A stretch of DNA of 64,000 nucleotides, from assembly GCA_963565915.1 (NCBI GenBank), contig OY751496.1:2480001-2544000 (forward strand), given 5' to 3'. Below the pieces are notes generated by a model that ran no database searches, was not told the origin of the DNA, and saw only the letters and a list, made by a program, of their open reading frames with translations. Origin of the DNA: Entoloma clypeatum (lineage: Eukaryota; Basidiomycota; Agaricomycetes; Agaricales; Entolomataceae). A program made the position numbers and the translations under genes. Shown here in pieces: positions 9,301 through 19,751 of the stretch (positions are counted from its first letter, which is position 1; the number at the start of each line of letters is the position of its first letter).

Positions 9301-11098
9301 ACCTGAATCAGACAACGAATTGCCTGCCAGTGAGCCTGATGACGAACCGCGAGTACCCACTCCGCAACCCGAGCAAGTACCAGACCGACCGATCAGGGAA
9401 CGACGAGTTCGGAAGATGCCAGGAAGCATCTATGGGGAAGACACTCCAGCATCTGATCTTGAAAAATTAGATCGAAGACGGAGACTGGGCGGTCAAACGG
9501 CATGGATGAATGACCTCCTGATGGAGGCAATATCAGTCCAAGTTGGCATTGTCGACATGTCCCATAAAGACATATACCCTCTTCCAAATAAAGAAGACTG
9601 GTATGTGGCTGAACGTAAAGAGCTAGATATGCTCAAACGCCGCGGGGTGATCACGGAGTTAGTACCCCTGCCTGAAGGGAGGAAAGCTCTAAGGAATAAA
9701 TGGGTTTACAATGAAAAGTCCGATGGGCGTCTGAAAGCACGCCTCGTCGCAAAAGGCTTCTCACAGGTAGAAGGGATCGACTTTGATCAGATCTTCTCAC
9801 CAGTCGTAAGATATGAAACCGTCCGGTTAATACTGGCATTGACAGCCCTTGAAGGGTGGTTCATGACACTTTTGGACGTCTCATCAGCCTTCCTCTATGG
9901 AACGCTCCATGAGGTCATCTACATGCGACAGCCTGAGGGCTACGTAGTAAAAGGGAAAGAACACCTCGTGTACCAACTATTCAAAGCTCTATATGGACTT
10001 AAGCAGGCCGCATTAGCCTGGTGGAGGGAACTTGATTCCTCCATGAAAAAGCTCGGCTTTGTCCGGCTTCACTCCGATGCGGGAGTATTCATTCACAAAA
10101 GTACCAACGGGGAAATTGTAATTGCCGTCATCTATGTCGACGACTCTGCTTTTCTCGGCACAAACCGGGAATATACGCTAGAAAAGAAGAAGGCCTTCAT
10201 GACAACATGGGAATGTAGGGACCTAGGTCACCTAGTGCCCGATGGGGAACCAAAGGAATTTCTCTCAATCCAAATAAGGCAACGTGGGAAGAGGATCTTC
10301 ATTGATCAAGTACCTTACCTTGAGAAAATTCTGGCACGCATGGGAATGAGCGAATCTAATGCCACCCATACCCCACTCCCTACGGGCTACAAACCCATGA
10401 CGTCCGAAGATGAACCCAATGCGGAACTCCGATCTAAGTACCAATCCATCATCGGATCACTCCTATATCTGATGATCGGAACAAGGCCTGACATCTGCTT
10501 TGCTGTAATCAAAATGTCCCAATTTTCCGCAAATCCCACCAAACGCCATTTAGAGGTGGCTAGGGATATTTGCAGGTATTTGAAGGCAACGAAAAATTAC
10601 GTGATCATGTACGATGGGGACTCAGGGAAAGGGATCTATGCATTCACAGACTCCGACTGGGCGTCAGATGAAAACACGAGGAGGTCTACCACCGGCTTCT
10701 TCATATCACTGGCGTCTGGAGCGATAACATGGGTATCATCGGCGCAAAAGACCATCGCCCTCTCTTCTACAGAAGCAGAGTATATGGCGCTATCAGATTG
10801 CAGTCGCGCAGCAACATGGCTGAGAAGCATGCTTGCCGAACTTGGAATGCAGATCGGGTCAGTACCGATCTACGGAGATAACAACGGCTCAGTCTTTATC
10901 GCATCCAACCCTGTAACTGAGAAGCGATCCAAGCACATTGACGTGCGATTCCACTTCGTCAGAGAAAAAGTCTCCGAAGGAATTATTACGGTCGAATTCA
11001 TCGAAGGAGTGAATAACCCTGCAGACCTTTTGACTAAGAATCTGGGGAAAATCCTCTTTTCCAAGTTTATCCCGTACTTTGGACTGATAAAGAACTAG
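6371..11098 (+). CDS. Copia1 gag-pol polyprotein (1575 aa), intact
   Basis: A single frame encodes the whole polyprotein of a Ty1/Copia element. Residues 1-300 are a Gag of the UBN2-like type (FDGIDYRSWAEKMKSYL) ending in a Lys-rich tract; I see no CCHC zinc knuckle. The aspartic protease has DSG at 506-508. Integrase follows, with an HHCC module (H642 region, CTGC) and the catalytic residues D706, D768 and E802. The reverse transcriptase has LDVSSAFLYG and YVDD at 1255-1258. RNase H has D1427 (TDSDWA), the EAEYMAL word and DNNGS. The order PR-IN-RT-RH is diagnostic for Copia. No frameshift separates gag from pol. The ATG at 6371 follows AAA and matches the start of the second copy. The stop is 74 bases before the 3' LTR. 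Confidence 0.97.
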   Translation: MSTSRSALDTITAFDGIDYRSWAEKMKSYLLHQGVWRLVSGDIPRPVIADFTTTVSTPGATATAPPVLATTVDQPGFRKEEKTWIRDDDVALGAIRLKVSEAIRRHIKDATSSKDAWKSLKDAYSKVSPAVIFGDFKAAATYKLSGRDPVPEIERLGSLFARLADSNFDVPDLMQAMILANAIPDAWSSLSTALFQVYDADDFTYKAVAESIISEYRRKYSIGSTRTSNEQARKISGTKRKGQDPKWEKQQKPSTSQNDADEQPNSTDHSTASEKKKGKGRWRNQKKNANTADNASDHVEETVEFVAPAIHFPPLPTPSFTTVTGRGKTMSTAQPDSQKMQSLLQRMNPPPSQYTGLPSGRPSVWKKNDHVRKLARGIGARPSGSNLRILDTIIPDIDERPAKQRRVAPSIEESLKMMDIDHQSERMGPEQFEDGLIELDGSSHSSLKLDQMGNANDHAQTFEYILASTDADSIDLFSDDLYKKYTKHFASCTHCKEKERAQWILDSGASLHFTHEFKDFAYYRPLKAKRFVQTAAKGKKLEILGVGAVPVRHTLNGETKTHLLRPVFYIPDMDTRLLSLGVFLNHGYKVDGMRGEINISKGLNKIQFSPHFIGQTIYWLDTEIRYDQIHAISSEITVETWHKRLGHPNDQVLNKIPTSTKGVPRTLVCEKSQESCTGCLKGKMPNQSYPNSMTRAVKPFDLIHSDLKQISTASYHKYQYFLTFLDDFSSHVWVVLLRKKSGAITALKQFLAMIQNQFAATPKKWRVDGGGEFDEYKDVLADHGILIDVTLPYQHQQNGRAERINRTLWEKSQALRFDACLPPMWWEFCLEHAAFLYNRTPMQRLEWKTPYSRVTNEIPDMSSVRVFGCQAYVYIPKEKRRNSLESRSRLMIYLGSKPGVKGYRFMDPETNTIFMGGKAIFDESKYPRCHIDPLPENHPEMENPEPADEFEDLIPGSNDDESHNETPHDPLPIEQDQPESDNELPASEPDDEPRVPTPQPEQVPDRPIRERRVRKMPGSIYGEDTPASDLEKLDRRRRLGGQTAWMNDLLMEAISVQVGIVDMSHKDIYPLPNKEDWYVAERKELDMLKRRGVITELVPLPEGRKALRNKWVYNEKSDGRLKARLVAKGFSQVEGIDFDQIFSPVVRYETVRLILALTALEGWFMTLLDVSSAFLYGTLHEVIYMRQPEGYVVKGKEHLVYQLFKALYGLKQAALAWWRELDSSMKKLGFVRLHSDAGVFIHKSTNGEIVIAVIYVDDSAFLGTNREYTLEKKKAFMTTWECRDLGHLVPDGEPKEFLSIQIRQRGKRIFIDQVPYLEKILARMGMSESNATHTPLPTGYKPMTSEDEPNAELRSKYQSIIGSLLYLMIGTRPDICFAVIKMSQFSANPTKRHLEVARDICRYLKATKNYVIMYDGDSGKGIYAFTDSDWASDENTRRSTTGFFISLASGAITWVSSAQKTIALSSTEAEYMALSDCSRAATWLRSMLAELGMQIGSVPIYGDNNGSVFIASNPVTEKRSKHIDVRFHFVREKVSEGIITVEFIEGVNNPADLLTKNLGKILFSKFIPYFGLIKN

Positions 11099-11165
11099 GC
11101 GAAACAAAAGTACCTATATATATGTGGGCAAAAGTAAGATGTATTTAGAAGTATGTACTAAATAT

Positions 11166-11172
11166 GGGGGGG
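11166..11172 (+). promoter_or_regulatory. Copia1 polypurine tract
   Basis: Seven G (GGGGGGG, after AAATAT) lie immediately before the 3' LTR and are the expected plus-strand primer. Confidence 0.75.
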
Positions 11173-11483
11173 TGTTGAAACTTTTCCCATCACGTAGATT
11201 AGATTAGATTAGATTACATCACGTGACCTTTACATATCTTCGTTACATACTTGTTTGGTTGGTACAAACAGTAGTACGGTATATAAGACCAGGAAACTGT
11301 CAATATCATCAAGTTGTCTCTTGACTCTTAACCAGCTCCATCGCTCTCACCAGCCTCAACCGCTCTCACCAGCCTTACCCCCCTCCAAACCATGTAAGTG
11401 ACTATAGCGGTATCGTACAGTACTTCCACTGTAGCCGTGTTGCTCAGTACACCTGTGGCTAGCGCCCAGGTGGAACTTCAACA
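11173..11483 (+). repeat. 3' LTR of Copia1
   Basis: It is 311 bp long and differs from the 5' LTR at one base that I can see. It is followed by the target-site duplication GTCTT at 11484-11488. Confidence 0.97.
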
Positions 11484-14400
11484 GTCTTGGCGTCTGACGC
11501 ACGATCTCGGGAATTGATAGTGCCGGCCAACATACTTGGGGGACTGGTACAGATTGTTCCAGTCACCGAGCATGTCGTCCGTGAATTGCTTCGTGTTAAA
11601 GTCAAGGGATCTGGAGGCCGACTCACCACACTCAATGCGAATCGAGGAGGCGAAGTCATGCACTGCACGGTGGGGTTCGAAGCCATGGTCCGAGCAATCG
11701 GGGACATGGTGAAAGAGGACCTTGGATTTCAGACCGGGTTCCTCAAACCAAGGAATCAGGTTACTGATGATAGCGAGCGCAGTTGCCTGCGAGGAGTGGA
11801 GGTCCGGGTCTGTGGCGCACCGAATGGCGTTGACAGAGTCGGTGAAAATGTGGATTTCTTCCAGTTGAGAGAGACCCCCTAGCAGACTGACCAGGTTCGA
11901 GAACCCGTGTCCGATAGCTAAGGTTTCAGTGTCGTCAGAGACTGCGAGGCCGCCGGCCGCCCAATCTTTGTTGATGGAATGCCCCATGTGCCAGGTTTCC
12001 CAAGCTGCAACAGCTTGGTGGCCCGACGCGAGGGAGGGAACTGCCGCGTCAGTGACAATGACGGCGGATTTGTTGGAGCAGATGTTGGCGTCAAACACCT
12101 TGTTAAGGGTGATGAGGCGCAACTTTCTGGCTTCGGCACGGTCCTTAGCGGTCTTGCCGCGAATAAGGGTGATGTCGTGGATTACGCGTTCAGGGAATCG
12201 GTCGAGGACGCGTTTCCCTGGTTCGTTGTAGTTATTAAAAGGTGATAGGGGGACAGTCACATTTGCACGGTATGCCCAGATATCAACGAGGGGGGATTTA
12301 AGATTGTACATAAATTCCGGGGAGTACCACGGACGCTTGGAGGGGTCATCCTCGTCGCATACCATGACGGTCATGTGTCTGGGTGCAAGGGAGTGCATGC
12401 GGACACGGTTTCTGCAGGAGAGCTTCTTGAGGTGCAAGTGCACTGGAGGCAGGCCAGCAAGTGATTTGACCACCCCTGTGGGGGTGGTACGGAAGGCTCC
12501 CAATATCCATAACGCTGCGCGTCTCTGGACCTTGGAGATAGACTTCACGACACCTTTGTTACGGGCGCCGTCGAAGTTCCAAAGATTAGCACCGTATAAC
12601 GCGATCGGCAAAATACACGATCGGTACAGGGTGCGTTTGTGTTTGGGAGTGAGTCCACGGACTGAGTTTCCCAGAGATAATAAGGCTCCCGTTGCTGAGA
12701 AGGCCTTAGTGGCATACCATTTTGCGTGCTCAGTAAAGAGTAGCTTGCGGTCGAAGAAGAAACCCAAGTACCTCCAGAAGGTCTTGGGGACGAGGGGCGG
12801 AGTCACCGGTGAAGGGCGCGAATCCGAGGTCAACCGGGGGGTTAACGTCGCCATTCTTCCTGGAAAAATGGAACACCTCCGATTCAGAGTGTTTGAGGAC
12901 AAGCCCGAGGGCTGTGGTCAACTCAAACAGACATTTGTATGCCTTTTTTAATTTGGCAAGGTTTTCCTTCCACGTCTCAGATTGGACTATGATGGTCCCG
13001 TCGTCAACGTATGAAATGAGGCTGGCCTGGGATTGTTCAGCGTGAAACACGTACATCAGCGGGGCGAGATAGATGGATGATAGCACAGGGGAAAGGGCAG
13101 AGCCCTGTCCTACGCCAATGTCCACAGAGAAAGGGTCTGAGAGGTCGTCCTCCCAGGCGTATTGAGTCTGTCTCCCTACTAGGTAATTTGAGAAGAAGTC
13201 CACGACAGTGTTGGGGAATCCCATCCTATCTAGTATGAGCGATATAACCGAGTGGTTAAGAGAGGGAAAGTATTGGGCCAAGTCGATGGCGACAACACTT
13301 GTCTTGAGTTTCCTCGACCATCCTGCACGAATGAGGTGGGTAAGGAATTGTCTGGCGTCTTCAGTGGAGTTCTGTCGAACCCCCCCGAATTGGCCTGGGT
13401 GCAGCAGACCATAGCGGGCTAGTTCCCACTGGAGTCTGTTAGCGATAGCTTTCTCAAAGAGTTTGCCCAGGGTGTTTAGAAGCACAATGGGTCGGAACGC
13501 TTTGGGAACGTCATACGCCGGCTTATTTGGTTTAGGAATAATGACGGTCGTTGAGATTTTGAAGGCGTCAGGCCAGAACCCCGCCGAGAGGCAGGCGTTC
13601 AGGGTCCAGATGAACAACTTCAAGATTTGTTTATGTGTGATTAGGCACTTAAGGTGAGTCCACGTAAGATGGTCGGGACCTGGGGCTGACCGGCTAGAAC
13701 AACCGGCCAGGGCCTGGAGGACCTCTTGCGAAGTGAATGGAACCCAAGCCCTTTTGGGCTGAGGTTCTAGGGTACTGCGCAGGCTGTCGGGATCGACGGG
13801 TCATGCTTCGGCAGACTGGAAGGACTTGTGGAAGGCGTCACAGGTCTCAGCAGTGGTGGTACAGGTCTCGCCGTCAAAAATAATAGCCTCAGGAGAGGCG
13901 TTCTTTCGTGGGCCGACCCAGGAAGTAAGGTCCCAAGGACGTTTATTTTTGTTGGAGACTTCGTCGATCTTTTTGTCGAAAAAGTTCCGTTTAGCAGTGC
14001 GTATGATTTTATGCATAACGCGCCAGTCTTGGTCTGTTTTACCCGAGTTGGAATAGGTGCGCCACCCTGCCTTGCAGTCCTTATCCCACCAGCCCTTCGA
14101 CCGGAATGAGTCCCGGGGAGAGCGGGAGAATTCGGTCCACTCGGCCAGGACGAGCTCCTGAACCTTTTGGGTAATACTCGTGATGTCCTCCCTAGTGGCC
14201 GTGGCCGGAATAGGGATGGAGGAGATGGAATCCGTGAGCGCGGACAAGAAGTGAGTTTCCTCTTCCGAGTCCGGCACTATACGGTAGCGTTCCTTCGCGT
14301 TAATGAGGGGGGATCTGAGGAGGGTGATGATTGAGCAGTGGTCCGACTCGTCAGGGCTCCCAAGTTTGATGATTGAGTCCTTGTCCGTGTTAGGGAGGAA

Positions 14401-15045
14401 GACCAGATCAATGATAGACAGGGCATTGTTATTCTTAGGGAAGTGGGTGAACCCAGTCCTATGATGAACAAGACCATGAGAAAATGCGAACTCTGAGAGG
14501 AGTGACGCATTATGGTTGTGGCGCACCACTTCCTGGTCCCATAACGGCGAGGGGCAATTAAAATCGCCGCCTATGTACCAAATGGGAGGAAGGGATGTGC
14601 CTAGAGTGGCAAGGATACGTATGGCAGTGCCCTGCGCATCCGAGTATGCATTTATTAGGTTAATCTGGCCCTCAGGGACAGACAACGTAAGAAGATTGAC
14701 ATCTCAGTGACGAACGATGTCTGAACAAAGTTTTGGTTTCATAGCAGTACGCCGCCTATGAACATAAACTATGGCGCGGGGGCGAAGATCCTCATCCAGG
14801 TTATCTGGATCAAGGTGGAGGCACATCCAGTCAGGGTGGTTCGGCGGACCCACAAGGGGCTCACCGTCCTTTCTCGTCATGGACGCGACATGTCGAATGG
14901 TAGCCCAGGGGGGCTCTTGCACGAAGATTATGTCGAGATTATCTTTCTGACTCTCTAACATAGTTGACAGGAGAACGCTCTTTCGGTAAACGTTCTGGGA
15001 GCGAATTCGCAAACCCTCAAATTTATTCATAGTTGTACTTAACAT
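11484..15045 (-). pseudogene. LINE1 ORF2: endonuclease, reverse transcriptase, RNase H
   Basis: Translation starts at an ATG at 15045 that overlaps the stop of ORF1 (ATGTTAA). The N-terminal part is an APE-like endonuclease (DIIFVQEPPW, YIGGDFNCPSP, SDHCSII). The RT follows (FRPIVLLNTLGKLFEK, GQGSALSPVLSSIYLAPL, catalytic SYVDDGTII near 13.0 kb). RNase H comes next (VIVTDAAVPS, IHIFTDSVNAI). Decay: TGA stops at 14704 (RH*DVNL) and 13801 (AEA*PVDP), and a frameshift near 12.8 kb after GDSAPRPQDL. The frame is then interrupted by Copia1 at 11484 and resumes at 5698. The protein acts on its own RNA by target-primed reverse transcription in related elements; this copy cannot. Confidence 0.9.
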
Positions 15046-18000
15046 ATGACTACGTTTGGTTGAATGCGGCTATTGTCTCGGTCAGCTGGACGAGGCGAGG
15101 AGTTAGATTCAAAGAAGTGGGTGAAGTCCGCACTTACATTTGCTTCTTGGTATCGGCGCCAGATCCAATCAGGGTTGAATCGGCTTTTCCAGTATTTGCA
15201 CACGTGATCGTCTGCGCAGTGGTCACCTTTGCAGTTGATGCAGCGTCCTGCATGTTCGCAGTCCTTGCCATCGGGGGTGGGAAGGACTGGGGGGTTTGCC
15301 TTGGCGTTCCCGCGGCAGCAGGAGGCGAGGGCGCGGTGGAATTCGACGGTGTGGGGTTCACCGCAGATGGGGCATAGTTTGCTTTTGAGCGGGCAAATCC
15401 GTGCGTTGGACGGATGGCCAAATCGCCAGCAGCGGTTGCATTGAGGCACTCCAACGTGCTTCTTGGCGGGGGTTAGGACGAGGCGGTAGGGTCCCCACAT
15501 GAAGACCTTTCCAGCGAGGTTCTTGAGAACGAGACCCCCACGGGAGTCTTCGATGCCGAACCAGATGGTCCCGGTGCTAGACGATGGGGAGTTTCTGGCG
15601 AGGCGGGGCTTCGAGTTCTCATAGAAAGAGAAGTCGCGGGCAAAGGGGGCGGACGCTATGATGTTGGTTACCTGGCTCTCCGAGAGGGGAACGAGGCGGC
15701 CGGACTTCGGGTCGCGTTGCGGTGTGAGTCCGTAGTACGGGAAATCGCAGATTTTGAGGCTAGATTTGGAGGTGGGGACCTCCACACGAAGCTCAGTGTC
15801 GGGGGCCGATCAAGCGCTGGCGGCGAGCCGGGATTCGAAAAGGCTTTGAAAGATTTTGAGGTCTTCCTCGTCTGGAACCTCGTCGGTTGTCAGGGAGAGA
15901 CCCCCCCGGTTGGACTCGACAGAGGTGACGTGAATCGTCCTCTTTGCGTTGCCCAGATGCCCGTTGATCTGGGTGAAGATGGTCTCCACCGCCCAAGGGA
16001 AGGGGGGGGAGGTGTATACGGAGACGGACTTGCGGGACCGTCCTGACATTGTGAATCGCTTCTGCTTCTTTCGGCGAGCCTGGGAAGCAGTGGGCGAGGT
16101 GGGCCTGATAGCAGCCGTGGCTTGCTGAAGGGCAATGGTGGTGGTGGCAGGGAAAGTCTTGGCCATGGCAACCAGAGTTTCCTGCTGCACCTCAGCGGCA
16201 GACTTGCGTTTTCTAGACGCGGTAGTCCATGGTTGGGCTGCGGCTGCGATGGCGGGCGAAGGGACCCACGACGAGCCGGCGAGGCTGGAGGGTTGTCGCT
16301 TCACCGGGGGCGGAGGGACAGGGCGGGATAGAAGTTTCGCGGCCTTCTCGCGAGCGAGGCGGCCTGAGGCTCCAGCTGATGCAGACATGCGTGGGGTGGG
16401 TTTGGCTGTCTTCTTGAAAGAAGGCAGCTTCTTGGGGGGCGGCGGAGGTTTGGGCTCCTTCACCACCGTGATGTTTTCGGGGGCTGACGTGAATGCCAAC
16501 ACCCCAGGGATTTTGACGAGGCGATCGATTAAGATGCCAAGTCCGTGTCACGTAGCGTGTTTTTCAATGTTGGAAAACGTCGGATGCATCGGAGCAGTCG
16601 GAGCGGAGTAGCGGATGAACGGATGCGACAAGTCCGACGTCTTGCAGAAAGGACCTGGCTTCAACTTATGTGTTGCGCCCCATTCTTTGACGTGGTCCTA
16701 GATTTCGGATTGGCAGATGTCGGAGGGTGAGAGGAGCGGATGTGCGGAGCGGATGTGCGGAGGTGGAGACGTGAGAAGGAGGATGAGGACAAAAGGCAAA
16801 GGAATAGATTGGTGGAACGTATGGCAACGTATAGTGACGTATAATATTCGAACTGAGGAACTACGACAGAATTCATACTACTTATAGTAAACCAGAAGTG
16901 GGTCAGTAACTACTATAGGTAAGGTGTGGATGTCGGAGTTACTCATCGGAGCAATCGGAGTACGGAGAGGAGCAAATGCAAAATCAACATCAAGATGTCT
17001 ACTTGTCAGCATAATTAGAATGTTAACTAGTAGAGATGTCAATAAGTACTATTATGAAGATCATCGGATGTCGGACCGGATAAAACGTCGGAGTCATTGG
17101 ATGTGTCGGATGTATGAATTGCATGGTTATGACAGTCCGGTGAGACGAGCGCCGGAGGGGTCATCCCCCGCAGCGTATTCGGAAAGTGCTCCGACATCCG
17201 CAAGAGAGTGGATGAGGGAGGCTGTAGCAGTGCAGAGCTGGTCTGCAGTGGATGTGGCAATAGCCCTTTGTTGGGATGCGGTCCAGTTGACCAGATCCTT
17301 GATGGAGGCGACGGAAGCGAGGGCGGCCGGAGTTGTCGCAACTCATCTGCCTTGAGGGCAGTACCTTCTTTCGCGTCGACCTGCGGTTCTTTCGCGACCG
17401 TGGCGGGTTTTGGTTCAGGTTGAGTAGGGGGCCTCGCGGGCACTTTCTGAGTGGCCGCGGGCGCTGTTACGACACGGGGCCTTTTAGCGATGGGTTGAGG
17501 TCTGGCGGGGGTGTGCGTGTCGACCACCTCGACGACGTTGTCCTCGCTGTCTGCTTGCGAAGCTTGACGACCGATATCGGAGCGACGTTTCTAGAAGGAA
17601 ATTTAGTAAGAAGTAAAAGAAATGATCAGGAAGTTCACCTTGAGAGCTCCCTGAGTGGGAGGCGAATTGGGAGCCGCACGCTTACTGCTAGCACGGGTCA
17701 CAGGCTTAGATCGTGCAGCGCGAGAGGTCGACTTGTTCTTGTCCTCGATGTTGGGTGAAGTTGGACCGGCCGTCATGTACTCCACGGCTTTCGCGATGAG
17801 CTTTGCGGGTCGTTTCCCACTAGAGATGGACGGTTTGGGGACGGGGATGGCCTCGTCCTCTTCCAGTAGGCGATCCTGCATAAATGTAATGTGGAAATTA
17901 GCAAAACAAATAAGCAAACGACTCACCTCGGGGAGGTCTTGGAGGGTTTGCCCATGAAGGTCGGGCCACCATTTCCACCAGCGGCGGTCCATCGTGTAGC

Positions 18001-18263
18001 TGGTGCGGTATAAGTTGTACGTGATGGTGTTTAAGAGCCGCTCGGTGTAGTCATCCACACAACCTGCAGCCGCGACCTGAAAGAAGAAATGTTTGAGTAG
18101 GAAACGGGGGCTCGCGAGCATCACTTACCAGTGTATCGTGAAGTTCTGATAGGATTTCCCGAACCTGTGCTTCTCCGGACTTGCGGAGTCGGTTCAGATC
18201 GGTGAGGATATTGAGTTCGACCTCGAATTTAGAAAGGCGAGTGTAGAGCTCGTTCGGAGACAT
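15039..18263 (-). pseudogene. LINE1 ORF1 with three phase-0 introns, CCHC knuckles, split by a solo LTR
   Basis: Exons read on the minus strand: 18263-18129 (MSPNELYTRLSKF...), 18076-17927 (VAAAGCVDD...WWKWWPDLHG), 17875-17639 (DRLLEEDEAIP...) and from 17590 on. The introns (18128-18077, 17926-17876, 17638-17591; 52, 51 and 48 bp) have GT...AG ends with GTAAGT, GTGAGT and GTGAAC donors and all fall between codons. After the solo LTR at 16546-17134 the frame goes on through Pro- and Lys-rich sequence, then a nucleic-acid binding domain and CCHC-like knuckles (CNRCWRFGHPSNARIC, CPICGEPHTVEFH, CINCKGDHC). A TGA at 15810-15812 interrupts (ASA*SAPD). The stop at 15039-15041 overlaps the ORF2 start. 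Spliced introns in a LINE are unexpected; see findings. Confidence 0.75.
16546..17134 (-). repeat. Solo LTR of Gypsy family B in LINE1 ORF1
   Basis: The plus strand starts TGTCACGTAGCG and ends GGTTATGACA, 589 bp. The target-site duplication GTCCG is at 16541-16545 and 17135-17139. It has the length of, and almost the same sequence as, the LTRs at 29296-29884 and 31394-31982 in inverse orientation; the one difference I saw is near 16793. Nothing of the internal part remains, so it arose by LTR-LTR recombination. Short ORFs inside it are not genes. Confidence 0.95.
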
Positions 18264-19422
18264 GGTCATGTTGAACGAGAGGAAAAGTGAGAACTGGGGA
18301 ATGAGGCGGACTGCCCCAGCCTTTATGGGAATTGGAAGTCTCGCGAGGCTACTGCGGAGGAAGTTATCGGTCAAGATCCATCAGCGTGGAGTTAGGTCGC
18401 GAGAACAGCAAAACCTTTGATGTTACTTGGTATAGGCGAACATGAGGCCAGTGGGGGCCGAGTGCGGACTTTGTGTGTCCACAGTGCGGCGTGTCAAGTG
18501 GGGCCGTCTCGCAAGAACATGTTTTGGGGTGGAACTCGAATATATGGAAAGCGGTGCTAGAGTGGACTGGTCATATCGCTGTCGTTAGATAGGATTGACT
18601 GGGACAGTCAGGATTTAGTGTGGGGGAGATGATAAGGCCGCGATGTGTCTAGGCCTAAAATCTGCGCGTTTTGCACCCTTTCACACTATCTCTAAGGGAT
18701 ATAGAGAGTCCTAGATGAGCTCCGATTCTGAGGACTTAGTGGCGACGTTAGAGAGAGAGACCAGCGACCCTGGCAATGTAGGACATAGCGCTGGTCACCA
18801 CTATGGGCTTAGCTATGATACTCGAGAGCTATGGGATCGTCTCGCGAGATAGAAAAGACTATCGAGTGCCTCTCGCGACGAAGCGTGAAACAAGGAGATG
18901 GGTTATATTGGATTTATCGATGACACTAGCACTGTCTACCATACATCGGGGGAGAGGACTATTTTCATCCCATTGGGGCCAGATTGGCATTGGAGGTGGC
19001 AATGGAAAGGCTCCTGGCTTCCGAAGGAAGTGTTTCCATCCCATCATGGCCGGATTCGCTTCGGAGGCCATTTCCCCAACAAATAATATTGTGCCCATAT
19101 TCCGAGAGCAATACCCAGGCTGTTGTGCTCACCCAGGCAATCTCATGGATAAGTACTGAGACCTGTACCTATATCCACACCACATGGGTAGGTACTATCT
19201 GTTGACCCACAGGTTGTTGTGCAGTGGGTGTCAGGGGTTGCAGCAGATATATATGTTGACCTGTTGCAGGTGCTCCCAGAAGTGCACAGTAATATATATA
19301 TATATACATATACAAATTAGTAACTAGGTGGGGGTGAAGGGGACCCCATTTGGCCAGGCGAGGAGGGTACTGACAAGGAGGGCATAGGGGATGGGAGGCA
19401 TCCGTTCGGGGTGAGAGGGAAC
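18264..19422. other. Gene-free stretch upstream of LINE1
   Basis: The first part could be the 5' UTR and promoter region of LINE1, but I cannot place its end. A TA-rich microsatellite lies at about 19291-19312. I see no coding frame with a recognisable product. Confidence 0.4.
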
Positions 19423-19751
19423 TGTAAGGGCGACCTCATGATCCAACAACTCTGAAGTGCTCCGAAGCGACTCCAACGTCGGATGACTTGCAAGGGAAAT
19501 CCAAAGTTAAATTAGACTCTACAAAGTACAATACGAGGCGTACCTTGCAAGGAACATCCAAAGAGAAAGTTCTGAGGATTCCCTTGCAGGCTAGACAGCT
19601 ATATAGACGATGAGAATTGGAAATGAGGAGAGGAATGTTGAAATACGACAAAGATCAGGAGTAGGGATGGGAATGGAATATGTAAATCGGAAGTGTGCAC
19701 ATGTGGTGGTATAAATCATCGCTCCGACGTGCACTCCAACGCGGAGTACAG

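Larger units (their letters stand above)
5699..11483 (+). mobile_element. Copia1: complete Ty1/Copia LTR retrotransposon
   Basis: Two 311-bp LTRs (5699-6009 and 11173-11483) flank one 1575-codon gag-pol frame. The 5-bp target-site duplication GTCTT lies at 5694-5698 and 11484-11488. A primer binding site follows the 5' LTR and a G-run polypurine tract precedes the 3' LTR. I see one substitution between the two LTRs (CTTTGTT against CTTCGTT), so insertion is recent. The target was ORF2 of LINE1. A second copy of the family starts at 62505. All known functional parts are present, so it is a candidate for an active element. Confidence 0.97.
4943..18263 (-). mobile_element. LINE1: Tad-like non-LTR retrotransposon, two ORFs, broken by two insertions
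   Basis: A 25-base T run at 4943-4967 is the poly(A) tail of a minus-strand LINE. Upstream on the minus strand are ORF2 (endonuclease, RT, RNase H and a C-terminal Cys/His region) and ORF1 (with CCHC knuckles). Copia1 (5699-11483) sits in ORF2 and a solo family B LTR (16546-17134) in ORF1. Without them the body is about 7 kb. The 5' limit is not defined and is set at the first ATG of spliced ORF1. No convincing target-site duplication could be assigned. Several TGA stops and one frameshift make it inactive. Confidence 0.8.

Noticed and set aside
15717..16611. Plus-strand ORFs rich in Gly, Ala and Arg
   Set aside because: They are opposite to the Pro/Lys-rich part of LINE1 ORF1 and owe their openness to its composition.
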